The notes: generated from the letters alone by a model not told the origin. Positions 17,071-26,816 are shown, counted from the first letter of the stretch. The stretch: DNA of 64,000 nucleotides from Zoogloea sp044344315 (GCF_044344315.1 NZ_JBIJDC010000007.1:9303-73302); one strand, 5' to 3'. A program made the numbers and translations.

Positions 17071-18017
17071 GTACGGCCTATCATTGTCTTTAATCGTGAG
17101 CCCAGCCCTTCAAGCCAGGTTTTCTGAACGGGGGGCGCTTCGCGGTGGCGTTGTGCAAGCACCTTCTGCAGGGCGAAGCAGCTCTGCGGGCGCTTCAGCG
17201 GATCGAGTTGCAGGCACCAGTCGATGGTCGCCAGAAAGTGGTGGGAGTATTTGCCCGCCCACTGCTCGGTTGCTGGAACGACGTTGTCGCTGTTGACGCG
17301 CTCATCCGAGCGCTGAGGTGAGTTGCCAGCCAGGCAGGCGTACATGCTGGCGCCTACGCTGTAGATGTCGCTCCAAGGGCCGAGGGCGTCCCGGTTGTTG
17401 AACTGCTCCGGGGAAGCGAAGCCGGGCGTGTACATCGGTTTCAGGATGGGCGTGTCCGACATCAGGGTTTGCCGGGCCGCGCCGAAGTCGAGCAGCACCG
17501 GGGTGCCATCGGCCCGCAGATAGATGTTCGAGGGCTTGATGTCCAGGTGCAGCAGCTTGTGGGCGTGCACCTCGCGCAGGCCATTGAGCATGCGTGTGAA
17601 GACACCGCGAATGAAGCGCTCGCGGACGTTGTTCTTGTTCTTTTGGGCGTAGTCGTGGAGCGTCCGGCCTCGTTCGAACTGCATCACCATGTACACCGTG
17701 CCGTTGGCGCGGAAGAAGTTGAGCACCCGCACCACATTGGGGTGCACCAGCTTGGCCAGGGCCCGCCCTTCTTCAAAGAAGCACTTCATGCCGTAGCGGA
17801 AGGCCCCTTGGTGGGCTTCAGTGACATGGGGCGTGACTTCGCCCTCGGCCCGCAGAGCAAGGGAGTTGGGCAGGTATTCCTTGATGGCGACAGGCGTGCC
17901 GTCCTGGTCGTAGGCCAGGTACACAATGGAAAAACCACCCAGCGAAAGCTGCCGCTCGACCCGGTAGTGGTCGAGCTGAAATCCGGACGGGAGGGCGCAG
18001 TTCTGTTGAGTGGCCAT
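17067..18017 (-). CDS. Hanks-type Ser/Thr protein kinase
   Basis: 316 aa. The nucleotide loop LSLGGFSIVYLA and catalytic Lys46 (VAIKEYLP) are followed by the catalytic loop HLDIKPSN (157-164, Asp159) and DFG (177-179), so it should be active. The usual HRD is HLD here, which is common in bacterial kinases. There is no transmembrane or sensor domain after the kinase fold, so it is cytoplasmic. The ATG at 18017 is chosen over an open frame reaching 18161 because the kinase-like sequence begins just after it. It overlaps the PP2C gene by 4 nt and is divergent from yicC. Confidence 0.93.
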   Translation of the reverse strand: MATQQNCALPSGFQLDHYRVERQLSLGGFSIVYLAYDQDGTPVAIKEYLPNSLALRAEGEVTPHVTEAHQGAFRYGMKCFFEEGRALAKLVHPNVVRVLNFFRANGTVYMVMQFERGRTLHDYAQKNKNNVRERFIRGVFTRMLNGLREVHAHKLLHLDIKPSNIYLRADGTPVLLDFGAARQTLMSDTPILKPMYTPGFASPEQFNNRDALGPWSDIYSVGASMYACLAGNSPQRSDERVNSDNVVPATEQWAGKYSHHFLATIDWCLQLDPLKRPQSCFALQKVLAQRHREAPPVQKTWLEGLGSRLKTMIGRT

Positions 18018-18103
18018 CAGGCGGGGCGCTACACTTCGTCTTTTGGTGGCAATCTGACTCGCTAGTGTAGCCGCGGATTGCCGCTCTATCTCGGGAAAAA
18101 ATG

Positions 18104-18970
18104 ATGATTCACAGCATGACGGGTTATGCCGTCCAGACTCGCGACCTGGGCCGCGTGGCATTGCATCTCGAACTGCGGAGTGTCAATTCCCGCTATCTCG
18201 ATCTTGCCTTCCGGATCAATGATGACCTGCGCCAGGCCGAGCCCATGTTGCGCGAGGCGATCACCGCCAAGTTGCGGCGGGGCAAGGTGGAGTGCCGTTT
18301 CAATCTGCAGGCCAAGGATAACGCAGCGCGCGACATTTCCATCAACGGCATGGTGCTGGGACAACTGAAGGCGGCCCAGGCCGCCATCCAGGCCGAGCTG
18401 CCCCAGGCGGCACCCCTGTCGGTGGTCGAAGTGCTGCGCTGGCCCGGTATTCTGGCTGACGACAGCGTGACCTTCGAGGCCATGCAGCCGGAAATCGCCG
18501 CAACCATTGCCGTGGCCCTGGATGAGTTGATTGCCACGCGTCGGCGTGAGGGCGACAAGCTGGCCGAGATGATCCGCGGGCGCATCGCCCACATGCGTCA
18601 GTTGGTGGCTACCGTGCAGCCCCGGGTGCCGGCGCTGGTCGCCGAATATCAGGAAAAGCTTGCCACCCGCCTGCGGGATGCGGCAGCTACCCTCGACGAC
18701 GACCGCATCCGCCTCGAGGTCGGACTCTTCGCCCAGCGCGTGGATGTGGCGGAGGAGCTGTCCCGCCTGTCCACCCACCTGGATGAGGTGGAGCGGATCC
18801 TGAAGGTGGGTGGTTCGGCCGGCAAACGCCTGGATTTCCTGATGCAGGAGCTGAACCGCGAGGCCAACACCCTGGGTTCCAAGGCCATGGCTGCCGACAT
18901 GACGGCCATTGCCGTCGAACTCAAGCTGGCCATCGAACAGATGCGCGAGCAGGTGCAAAACATCGAGTAG
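18104..18970 (+). CDS. yicC: YicC family endoribonuclease
   Basis: 288 aa. The conserved start MIHSMTGYA, SVNSRYLDLAFRIND, and a C-terminal GSAGKRLDFLMQELNREANTLGSKA identify the YicC family, recently linked to RNA cleavage. An ATG three bases earlier (18101) is also possible; the GGG at about 18093-18096 is better spaced for 18104. gmk follows after 11 bp, as in many Proteobacteria. Confidence 0.93.
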   Translation: MIHSMTGYAVQTRDLGRVALHLELRSVNSRYLDLAFRINDDLRQAEPMLREAITAKLRRGKVECRFNLQAKDNAARDISINGMVLGQLKAAQAAIQAELPQAAPLSVVEVLRWPGILADDSVTFEAMQPEIAATIAVALDELIATRRREGDKLAEMIRGRIAHMRQLVATVQPRVPALVAEYQEKLATRLRDAAATLDDDRIRLEVGLFAQRVDVAEELSRLSTHLDEVERILKVGGSAGKRLDFLMQELNREANTLGSKAMAADMTAIAVELKLAIEQMREQVQNIE

Positions 18971-18981
18971 GAGAAGGCCCC

Positions 18982-19596
18982 ATGCCCGGCACACTGTTTA
19001 TCGTTACCGCCCCCTCCGGCGCCGGTAAGACCACCCTGGTCAGCGGCCTGCTGGCCCGCGACCCCCTGGTCAAGCTCTCGGTGTCCTACGCCACCCGCGA
19101 ACCGCGCGCCGGCGAGGTGGATGGCACGCATTACCATTTTGTCGATGTGCCCACCTTCCGCGCCCTGCGCGACAAGGGTGAATTCCTTGAGTGGGCCGAG
19201 GTCCACAGCAATTACTACGGGACTTCCCGGGCCTGGCTGGAGGCGCAGATTGCGGGTGGCAACGATATCCTGCTGGAGATTGACTGGCAGGGCGCGCAGC
19301 AGGTGCGCAAGGTCTTCCCGAAGGCGGTTGGGGTGTTCATCCTGCCCCCGTCGCTGGAGGAGCTGGAGCGACGCCTGCGCGGCCGTGGCACCGACTCCGA
19401 GGATGTCATTGCACGCCGGGTGCTTGGCGCCCGGGGCGAGATGCGCCATGTGGCCGAGTTCGACTACGTTATAATCAACGAAGACTTGCCCGTCGCCCTC
19501 GAAGATCTGGTTGCGGTGGTGCGAGCATCACGGCTTCGCTACGCCAACCAGGAGGCACGCAAGCCGGAGTTTTTCCATTACCTGGAACAGGATTGA
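18982..19596 (+). CDS. gmk: Guanylate kinase
   Basis: 204 aa. The P-loop is APSGAGKTTL, followed by SVSYATREPRAGEVDGTHYHFVD, the GMP-binding region, and DILLEIDWQGAQQVRK. It converts GMP to GDP using ATP. It lies in the common order yicC-gmk-rpoZ-spoT, with a one-base gap to rpoZ. Confidence 0.97.
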   Translation: MPGTLFIVTAPSGAGKTTLVSGLLARDPLVKLSVSYATREPRAGEVDGTHYHFVDVPTFRALRDKGEFLEWAEVHSNYYGTSRAWLEAQIAGGNDILLEIDWQGAQQVRKVFPKAVGVFILPPSLEELERRLRGRGTDSEDVIARRVLGARGEMRHVAEFDYVIINEDLPVALEDLVAVVRASRLRYANQEARKPEFFHYLEQD

Positions 19597-19597
19597 T

Positions 19598-19813
19598 ATG
19601 GCCCGCATTACCGTCGACGACTGCCTGAAAAGAATTCCCAACCGCTTCCAGCTCACCCTGGCGGCCACCTATCGTGCCCGTCAGCTGACGGCCGGCGCCA
19701 CCCCCCAGGTGGACCTGGACCGCCACGACAAGGACAAGCCCACCGTGATCGCCCTGCGCGAAATTGCCGCCGGCAAGGTCGGGGCTGAAATCCTCAACCG
19801 CGGTCAGGCCTGA
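19598..19813 (+). CDS. rpoZ: RNA polymerase omega subunit
   Basis: 71 aa. MARITVDDCLKRIPNRFQLTLAATYRARQL is the omega signature, and VIALREIAAGKVG is the second conserved block. The ATG at 19598 follows the gmk stop by one base. Omega stabilises RNA polymerase and forms part of a ppGpp-binding site, which fits its position directly before spoT. Confidence 0.97.
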   Translation: MARITVDDCLKRIPNRFQLTLAATYRARQLTAGATPQVDLDRHDKDKPTVIALREIAAGKVGAEILNRGQA

Positions 19814-19838
19814 GCGCCTTTCCCGAGAGAGTGATGTC

Positions 19839-22049
19839 ATGGAATCCGCCGCCCCGATCCCCGTCAGTGGTAGCGGCGTTTTCCAGCCTCCTCCCTCCTG
19901 TGTCCTGCCCCTCGATTTCGGACGCCTGAGGGCCCAGGTAGCGGCCTACCTTCGTCCGGAGGACGTGGGCCGCATCGAAGCCGCTTACCATTTTTCTGCC
20001 GATGCCCATCACGGGCAGGTGCGCAAGAGCGGCGAGCCTTACATTTCCCATCCGGTTGCTGTTGCCGAGATTCTCGCTGGCTGGCACCTGGATGCACAGG
20101 CCCTGTGTGCGGCCCTCCTCCATGACGTGATGGAGGACACCCACATCACCAAGGCCGAGATCTCCGAGCGCTTCGGACGCACCACGGCAGAGCTGGTTGA
20201 TGGGGTCTCCAAGCTCGACAAGATCGAGTTCCAGTCCCAGGAAGAAGCCCAGGCCGAGAACTTCCGCAAGATGCTGCTGGCCATGGCCAGCGACCTGCGG
20301 GTGATCCTCATCAAGCTGGCCGACCGTCTGCACAACATGCGGACGCTCGACCACATGCGTCCCGACAAGCGACGCCGTATCGCCCGCGAAACCCAGGAGA
20401 TCCACGCGCCCATCGCCAACCGGCTGGGGCTCAACAGCCTGTATCGCGAGCTCCAGGAGCTGGCCTTCAAGCACCGCTACCCGATGCGTTTCAGCGTGCT
20501 GTCCAAGGCCATCCTGGCGGCCCGCGGCAACCGGCGTGAAGTGGTCGGCAAGATCCTCGTCGCCATCGAGGAGCGCCTCCCCCAGTGGGACATCCAGGCC
20601 GAGGTGCGCGGGCGCGAGAAGCACCTTTACAGCATCTACCGCAAGATGGCCGAGAAGCGCCTGAGCTTTTCCCAGGTGCTCGACATCTACGGGTTCCGCG
20701 TCATCGTCCCCGACATCCAGACGTGCTACCGGGCCCTCGGTGCGCTGCATGCCCTCTACAAGCCGGTGCCCGGCAAGTTCAAGGACTACATCGCCATCCC
20801 CAAGGGAAACGGCTACCAGTCCCTGCACACCACGCTCATCGGGCCTTTCGGTACCCCGGTCGAGGTGCAGATCCGCACCCACCAGATGAACCATATCGCC
20901 GAAAGCGGCGTGGCCTCCCACTGGCTGTACAAGGAAGACGAAAAGACCCTCACCGAGCTCCAGCACAAGACCCATAGCTGGTTGCAGTCCCTGCTCGAGC
21001 TCCAGTCCACCTCGGGCGATTCCAGCGAATTCCTGGAGCACGTCAAGGTCGATCTCTTTCCCGGCGAGGTCTACGCCTTCACCCCCAAGGGCAAGATCTT
21101 TGCCTTGCCACGGGGCGCAACGGTGGTGGATTTTGCCTATGCAGTGCACACCGATGTGGGCAACCGCTGCGTGGCCGGGCGCATCAACGGCGAACTGATG
21201 CCCCTTCGCACCGAGCTGCATAACGGTGACCAGATCGAGATCATCACTGCGGCCCACGCCAGCCCCAATCCGGCCTGGCTGAGCTATGTGCGTACCGGTA
21301 AGGCGCGAGCCCAGATCCGGCATTTCCTCAAGAACGCCCAGCAGGAAGAAGCGTCGACCCTGGGCGAGCGCCTGCTCAACCAGGCCCTGCGGCCCCATGG
21401 CCTGACCCTGGGCCAGGTGAGCATGTTTGCCTGGGACCGCTTCCTCAAGGAATTCACACTGCCCAATCGCCGCGAGCTGATGACCGACATTGGTCTCGGG
21501 CGCCGCCTGCCGGCCATCGTGGCGCGCCGCCTGGCCGAGATCCAGGATGTGGAGTCGGGCCGGGCCGACGTGGTCAAACCCAAGCCCGCCGGCGCCATCC
21601 TGATCCGTGGCACCGAGGGTGTGGCGGTGCAGCTGGCCCGCTGCTGTCGCCCCATTCCGGGCGATCCCATTGTCGGTATCATCCGCAAGGGCCAGGGCCT
21701 CGAAGTGCATATGCACGACTGTCCCCAGGCCCGCAAGCTGCGCAGCGAGCGGGATCGCTGGATCGATGTCGAGTGGGAGGCGTCGTCCGACCGCCTCTTC
21801 GACGTAACCCTCAAACTGCTCACCCAGAACGTGCGCGGGGTGCTGGCCAAGGTCGCCAACGCCATCTCCGAGCAGGACTGCAACATCCAGAACGTGAGCA
21901 CCGATGGGGAGCAGGGCGCCTACTCCACCATCTACATCACCCTGCAGGTGACCCATCGCCTGCACCTTGCAAAGGTCATCCGCGGGATGCGCAACATCCC
22001 CGAGGTGGTCCGTATCAACCGTCTCAAGGGCGACCAGAAAAGCGCCTGA
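19839..22049 (+). CDS. spoT: Bifunctional (p)ppGpp synthetase/hydrolase
   Basis: 736 aa. The hydrolase HD site HDVMED is at 95-100. The synthetase domain includes YGFRVIVPDIQTCYRALGALH and KDYIAIPKGNGYQSLHTT. A TGS domain (VYAFTPKGKIFALPRGATVVDFAYAVHTDVG), a zinc-finger-like stretch ending RCCRPIPGD, and a C-terminal ACT domain follow. HDxxED is intact, so hydrolase activity is expected. GAGAGA precedes the ATG at 19839. It controls the stringent response. Confidence 0.96.
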   Translation: MESAAPIPVSGSGVFQPPPSCVLPLDFGRLRAQVAAYLRPEDVGRIEAAYHFSADAHHGQVRKSGEPYISHPVAVAEILAGWHLDAQALCAALLHDVMEDTHITKAEISERFGRTTAELVDGVSKLDKIEFQSQEEAQAENFRKMLLAMASDLRVILIKLADRLHNMRTLDHMRPDKRRRIARETQEIHAPIANRLGLNSLYRELQELAFKHRYPMRFSVLSKAILAARGNRREVVGKILVAIEERLPQWDIQAEVRGREKHLYSIYRKMAEKRLSFSQVLDIYGFRVIVPDIQTCYRALGALHALYKPVPGKFKDYIAIPKGNGYQSLHTTLIGPFGTPVEVQIRTHQMNHIAESGVASHWLYKEDEKTLTELQHKTHSWLQSLLELQSTSGDSSEFLEHVKVDLFPGEVYAFTPKGKIFALPRGATVVDFAYAVHTDVGNRCVAGRINGELMPLRTELHNGDQIEIITAAHASPNPAWLSYVRTGKARAQIRHFLKNAQQEEASTLGERLLNQALRPHGLTLGQVSMFAWDRFLKEFTLPNRRELMTDIGLGRRLPAIVARRLAEIQDVESGRADVVKPKPAGAILIRGTEGVAVQLARCCRPIPGDPIVGIIRKGQGLEVHMHDCPQARKLRSERDRWIDVEWEASSDRLFDVTLKLLTQNVRGVLAKVANAISEQDCNIQNVSTDGEQGAYSTIYITLQVTHRLHLAKVIRGMRNIPEVVRINRLKGDQKSA

Positions 22050-22087
22050 GGCTGCTAGAATCCACGCCGCTAAAAGGGAGATCAGAC

Positions 22088-22276
22088 ATGGCAGGTTACG
22101 AATCCGAGCACACCAAGTTCATGCGCGAATGGATGGAGAAGCATCCGGAAGAGCGCGAAGAGCAGAAAAAGGGCCGTGCCCTGTGGTGGGACAAGCCCCA
22201 GAACGCCGAGACCACCCGGCAGTACGCCGAGGGCCAGGTTCCGACCAAGGCCTATCCCTACTCGACTGAAGGTTAA
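22088..22276 (+). CDS. DUF3460 family small protein
   Basis: 62 aa, highly charged (MAGYESEHTKFMREWMEKHPEEREEQKKGRALWWDK...). It matches the short betaproteobacterial DUF3460 family of unknown function. A purine-rich ribosome site (AAAGGGAG) lies about 10 nt before the ATG at 22088. It sits between spoT and the exonuclease fusion. Confidence 0.85.
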   Translation: MAGYESEHTKFMREWMEKHPEEREEQKKGRALWWDKPQNAETTRQYAEGQVPTKAYPYSTEG

Positions 22277-22284
22277 GCGGCGGA

Positions 22285-23700
22285 TTGTTCGCGCCACGGC
22301 TCGCCTTCATTGATGTCGAAACCACCGGAGCCAATCCGGTGGTTGATCGAGTTACCGAGATTGCTGTCCTGCGGGTCGAGGACGGCGAGCTGGTTGAACG
22401 CTGGTCAAGCCTGGTCAATCCGGGCATTCCCATTCCTGACAATATCCAGGCCCTGGTCGGCATCACCGATGACATGGTGGCCGATGCGCCGGCCTTTGCC
22501 GAGCTGACCGCACAGGTCCGGCGGTTGTTTGCCGACTGCATCTTCGTCGCTCACAATGCCCGCTTCGATTACGGTTTCATCAAGAACGAATTCCAGCGCA
22601 TTGGCGAGCGCTTCGACGCGCCGGTGCTGTGCACCGTCAAGCTGTCCCGCGCCCTGTACCCCCAGCACCACAAGCACGGGCTGGACGCGCTGATCGAGCG
22701 TCACGGCCTCACCTGCTCGGCCCGCCATCGGGCCATGGGCGATACCGAAGCCCTCTACCAGTTTGCCGGCATCGTCGCCGCCACCTTCGAGCGGAATGTG
22801 CTCGACATGGCCATCGTCAAGGCCATGAAGGCGCCAAGTCGGCCAGCTGGTCTGCCGGAGGGCGTGCTCGAGGGTATCCCCGAAGGTCCGGGGGTCTATG
22901 TTTTTCATGGCGAGAATGATCTTCCGGTTTATGTGGGCCGCGGCGTCAGCCTGCGCTCCCGGGTGATGAGCCATTTCTCGTCCGAGCATCGCAATAGCAA
23001 GGAAGCCAAGATCGCCCAGAACGTGCGGCGGGTGGATTGGCATGTGACAGCGGGTGAGCTGGGGGCGCTGCTCCTTGAATCTCGCTTGCTGCGTCAGCTG
23101 AAACCCGCCGAGAATCGCCAGTTGCGGGATGCAGAGGCGGTGTTCGGGTTGCGTTATGACCCGGCCCGCAAACGCGGCCCGGTGTTGCTGCGGGAGAGCC
23201 TGAATGGTGCCGACCCCCTGGCCGGGGCTGCGCTATATGGGGCGTTTCGCAGCAAGAAGGAGGCGGACGCTGCCCTGCGCGAATTCGCCAGTCTCTACCG
23301 TCTGTGCCCCAGGCGCCTTGGCACGGAGCCCTGGAATGACGGCCCCTGCCTGGCCCACTCGGCCAAACGCTGTGCCGGCGTGTGCGCCGGCAAGGAAAGC
23401 CCGGCGGAGCACGACGAACGCCTTCTTAAGGTGCTGGAGAGCCTGCGCCTGAAGCGCTGGCCCTGGGGGGGGGCGGTGATAGTCCGGGAGGCGCACCCCG
23501 AGACCGGCCGCCTGGCCTTCCACCTGCTGGATGCGTGGTGTGTGCTGGGGACGGTGGAAGACGAATCTGCCCTGGCCGCGCTCATCGCCGCACCGCCAGC
23601 CCGATCCTTTGACCTGGATACCTATCGCATCCTGCTGCGCTGGCTTGAGACGCCTGCTGGCAAGGCTTCCGTCAGCGTCGTGTCCGGGGCGCCGGCATAG
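22285..23700 (+). CDS. DEDDh 3'-5' exonuclease fused to UvrC/Cho-like GIY-YIG nuclease
   Basis: 471 aa from a TTG at 22285, eight bases after the DUF3460 stop. The N-terminal half is a DnaQ-like exonuclease: Exo I AFIDVETTG (about 7-15), Exo II VAHNARFDYGF and Exo III HRAMGDTEA. The C-terminal half begins with a GIY-YIG domain (GPGVYVFHGENDLPVYVGRG, then SLRSRVMSHF and a Glu in ALLLESRLLRQL) and continues with Cho/UvrC-like sequence. This fusion recurs in several bacterial groups and is probably a DNA-repair nuclease. It lacks the UvrB-binding and RNase H-like parts of full UvrC. Confidence 0.88.
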   Translation: MFAPRLAFIDVETTGANPVVDRVTEIAVLRVEDGELVERWSSLVNPGIPIPDNIQALVGITDDMVADAPAFAELTAQVRRLFADCIFVAHNARFDYGFIKNEFQRIGERFDAPVLCTVKLSRALYPQHHKHGLDALIERHGLTCSARHRAMGDTEALYQFAGIVAATFERNVLDMAIVKAMKAPSRPAGLPEGVLEGIPEGPGVYVFHGENDLPVYVGRGVSLRSRVMSHFSSEHRNSKEAKIAQNVRRVDWHVTAGELGALLLESRLLRQLKPAENRQLRDAEAVFGLRYDPARKRGPVLLRESLNGADPLAGAALYGAFRSKKEADAALREFASLYRLCPRRLGTEPWNDGPCLAHSAKRCAGVCAGKESPAEHDERLLKVLESLRLKRWPWGGAVIVREAHPETGRLAFHLLDAWCVLGTVEDESALAALIAAPPARSFDLDTYRILLRWLETPAGKASVSVVSGAPA

Positions 23701-23713
23701 CCGGATGAGCCCT

Positions 23714-23733
23714 GGGGCGGCCATCACCGCCCC
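23714..23733. terminator. GC-rich hairpin between convergent genes
   Basis: GGGGCGG-CCATCA-CCGCCCC forms a perfect 7-bp stem between the exonuclease fusion and the convergent RND gene. There is no T-run on either strand, so it may be a transcription barrier or RNA-stabilising hairpin rather than a true intrinsic terminator. Confidence 0.4.
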
Positions 23734-23744
23734 GCGCCCCCGAT

Positions 23745-26700
23745 CTACCCCCGCGCCGGATCCGGCACAGTCTTTCGGCGTCGCTCGCGCCAGCCTTCCA
23801 CCAGCGAATACACCGCCGGCACCACCACCAGGGTCAGCAGGGTCGAACTGACCATGCCGCCGATCACCGCAATGGCCAGGGGCTGGTTGGTCTCGTTGCC
23901 GGCGCCAAAGCCCAGCGCCGCCGGGGCCAGGGCCAGGATCACCGTGGCGGACGTCATCAGCACCGGACGCATGCGGATCGGGCAGGCATTGCGCAGGGCG
24001 GTGTCCACGGGCAGGCCCTCGTCGCGACGCTGGTTGGTGAGGTCCACCAACAGGATCGAATTCTTGGCCACCAGGCCGATCAGTAGCACCAGGCCGATCA
24101 TCGAGTAGATGTTCAGGGTGTGGCCCGTGGCCCACAGGGCCGCCACGCCGCCGACGATGGCCAGGGGCTGGGCCAGCATCACGATGAAGGGCTGGACAAA
24201 GCTGTTGAACTGGCTGGCCAGCACCATGTAGAGCAGGGTCAGGGCCAGGGCAAAGGTGAAGCTCATGTACTTCTGGGTCTTGCCGAACTCCTCGGCCTGG
24301 CCGATCAGCTTGACCTGGTAGCCCGTGGGCAGCAGCTCTGCGGCGCTGCGCTTGACCACGTCCACCGCTTCACCCAGGGGCAGGGTCGGGGAGGCGTAGA
24401 AAGTGGCGGCGTATTGCAGGTCGAATCGCCCGACGACGGCCGGCCCCAGGGTTTCCCGGAAGCTGGCCACGCTGTCGAGGCGCACCAGCTGGCCCGACTT
24501 GTTGCGCAGGAAGATCTTCGACAGATCGGATGGCTGAGTGAAGCTGCCTTCCCGAGCCTTCACCCGAATGTCGTAGCGCTGGCCGTCGCCGGGCTCGTCA
24601 CTGTATTTGGCGATGTCCACGCCGCCGGTGAGCATGTTGATGGCCAGGGCCACGTCCTGGGTGCTCAGGCCGGCGTCGGCGATGCGCAGTCGGTCGGGCG
24701 CGAAGGCCAGCTGAGGGAGGTCGAGCTGCAGGTCGGTGTCCATGCGGCCAATGCCGGGGATGGTGGCCAGCTTGCGCTGCAGGGCCACCGCATGGCGGCC
24801 GAGTTCCTGCAGGTTCTCACCCGTCAGCACGAACTGCAGCGGCTCGCCCCGCTGCCCCTGGACCATCGGATACGGTGCGGCAAACACCCGGGCGCCAGCG
24901 ACCTGGCTGAACTCCTTGCGCAGCAGCGGGATCACGTCCTGCTGCTTCACGCTGCGCTCCTCCCGCGGAACCATGCGCACCACCACCGTACCCTGGTTGA
25001 CCTGCCCGGCCGTGCCGAGGCCGATCAGGGCGAACTCGGAGCGGATCTCCGGGTGCTGGTCGAGGATGGCTTCCACCTCGCGCAGTTTGCTGTCGGTGTA
25101 GTCGATGCTCGAGCCCAGGGGCGTGCGCAGGGACACCAGGAAGCGTCCCTCGTCCTGTTCCGGAGTGAAGGCCTTGCCCACATGGGTGAAGAAGAAGGCG
25201 CTGGAGCCCACCACGGCCAGGGTGGCCAGCAGCACCCACAGGCGATGGGTGAGGGCGCCTTCCAGCAGGCGCACATAGATGGCGTCCAGGCCGGCGAAAA
25301 GGCGGTCGAAGGCCCGGTAGATGGGGCCGTGCTGCTTCTCGACCCGCAGGTAGCGGGCGCACAGCATGGGCGTCAGGGTGAGGGACACGAACAGGGAAAC
25401 CAGCACGCCAAAGGTGACCACCAGGGCAAAGCTGCGGAAGAACTGGCCGATGATCCCGGAGATGAAGGCCACCGGTGCAAAGATGCACACCAGCGACAGG
25501 GTGGCGGCCATGACGGCGAAGACCACCTCGTTGCTGCCATTGATGGCGGCCGATACCGGGTCCGGATCCAGCTCTTCCCGATGCCTGAAGATGTTCTCCA
25601 GCACCACGATGGCGTCGTCCACCACCACCCCGATGAGCAGCAGCAGGGCCAGCATGGTCAGGGAGTTGAGGGTGAAACCGGCAAAATAGATGACGGCGAT
25701 GGCGCCCATCAGGGACACCGGGATGGCCAGGGCGATGATCAGGGTGGAGCGCACCGAGCGCAGGAAGATCCAAACCACCAGGGAGGCCAGCAGGGTGCCC
25801 TCGATCAGGTGCTCCTTGAGGGAGTCCACGATCTCGAGGATGAAGACCGCATCATTGGAGACCACCGACAGGCTCATGCCCGGTGGCAGGGCCGGGCGCA
25901 GCTCCCGTTCCACACGCTCCAGGATGCGCTCGGTGATGGCCACCGTGTTGGCGTTGGCGATTTTCACCATGCCCAGACCCACGGTGGTCTTGCCGTTGAA
26001 GCGGGCCAGCTGGCGGTTGTCGGTGAGGCCGTCCTCGATCTCGGCCACGTCACCCAGACGGATCGGTGCCTTGTTGCGCCAGGCAACGATGAGGCCCCGT
26101 AGCTCGCCGACCTGATGGAACTCCAGGTCGAGCTTGAGCAGGCTTTCGGTTTTCTGGCCGACCACGAAGCCGCCGGCAAGCTGCACATGCTCCCGGGCAA
26201 AGGCGTCACTGATGTCCTGGGCAGTGATGGTATGGGCTGCCATGCGGTCCGGCAGCAGGTTGACCCGTATGGTGCGGTCACGGCGACCACCGAGGCGCAC
26301 CTCGCCCACGCCGTCGATGGTCTCCAGGCGCTTCTTGAGCACGTTGAGGGCGTACTGGTTGAGCTGCTGCTGGGTGCGGTCGCCCTGCAGGGCCAGCCAC
26401 ATGATGGGCTGGGCGTTGGTCTCGACCTTGGCGATGACCGGCGGGTCCACATCCTTGGGCAGGCGGCGCAGCACCTGATTGACCTTGGACTGGACCTCGT
26501 TGAAGGCCACGTCCACCTTCTTTTCAAGGGCGAAGGTGATGTTGACCACCGAGACGCCGGGCGATGAGGTGGACTGCACGTGCTCGATGCCCGGCACGCT
26601 GTTGACCGCCGATTCGATCACGTTGGTGATGCTCGAATCGACGATGTCCGGGTTGGCGCCCTTCAGTGCCGTGGTGATCGAGATCACCGGAAATTCGATG

Positions 26701-26816
26701 TAGGGAAAGCGGTCCATGCCGACCCGCTGGTAGCCGATCACCCCGACCAGCACCAGCACGGCGCTCATCATCCACGCCAGCACGTGGCGCTTGATGGAAA
26801 GCTCGGGCAGGGTCAT
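23745..26816 (-). CDS. RND efflux transporter permease (HAE1/AcrB family)
   Basis: 1023 aa, standard RND length. An N-terminal membrane helix (VLAWMMSAVLVLVGVIGY) is followed by a large periplasmic loop. A helix bundle around residues 330-530 includes TLLASLVVWIFLRSVRSTLIIALAIPVSLMGA and GVVVDDAIVVLENI (the Asp-Asp of the proton relay). A second periplasmic loop and a C-terminal bundle follow. It resembles the drug/HAE1 group rather than the metal HME group. It pumps substrates from the inner membrane or periplasm to an outer-membrane channel; no TolC-like gene is adjacent. It overlaps its adaptor gene by 4 nt. Confidence 0.94.
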   Translation of the reverse strand: MTLPELSIKRHVLAWMMSAVLVLVGVIGYQRVGMDRFPYIEFPVISITTALKGANPDIVDSSITNVIESAVNSVPGIEHVQSTSSPGVSVVNITFALEKKVDVAFNEVQSKVNQVLRRLPKDVDPPVIAKVETNAQPIMWLALQGDRTQQQLNQYALNVLKKRLETIDGVGEVRLGGRRDRTIRVNLLPDRMAAHTITAQDISDAFAREHVQLAGGFVVGQKTESLLKLDLEFHQVGELRGLIVAWRNKAPIRLGDVAEIEDGLTDNRQLARFNGKTTVGLGMVKIANANTVAITERILERVERELRPALPPGMSLSVVSNDAVFILEIVDSLKEHLIEGTLLASLVVWIFLRSVRSTLIIALAIPVSLMGAIAVIYFAGFTLNSLTMLALLLLIGVVVDDAIVVLENIFRHREELDPDPVSAAINGSNEVVFAVMAATLSLVCIFAPVAFISGIIGQFFRSFALVVTFGVLVSLFVSLTLTPMLCARYLRVEKQHGPIYRAFDRLFAGLDAIYVRLLEGALTHRLWVLLATLAVVGSSAFFFTHVGKAFTPEQDEGRFLVSLRTPLGSSIDYTDSKLREVEAILDQHPEIRSEFALIGLGTAGQVNQGTVVVRMVPREERSVKQQDVIPLLRKEFSQVAGARVFAAPYPMVQGQRGEPLQFVLTGENLQELGRHAVALQRKLATIPGIGRMDTDLQLDLPQLAFAPDRLRIADAGLSTQDVALAINMLTGGVDIAKYSDEPGDGQRYDIRVKAREGSFTQPSDLSKIFLRNKSGQLVRLDSVASFRETLGPAVVGRFDLQYAATFYASPTLPLGEAVDVVKRSAAELLPTGYQVKLIGQAEEFGKTQKYMSFTFALALTLLYMVLASQFNSFVQPFIVMLAQPLAIVGGVAALWATGHTLNIYSMIGLVLLIGLVAKNSILLVDLTNQRRDEGLPVDTALRNACPIRMRPVLMTSATVILALAPAALGFGAGNETNQPLAIAVIGGMVSSTLLTLVVVPAVYSLVEGWRERRRKTVPDPARG

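Noticed and set aside
19794..21965. A 723-codon open frame opposite spoT
   Set aside because: Same type of antisense shadow; no domain, while the plus strand encodes a full SpoT.
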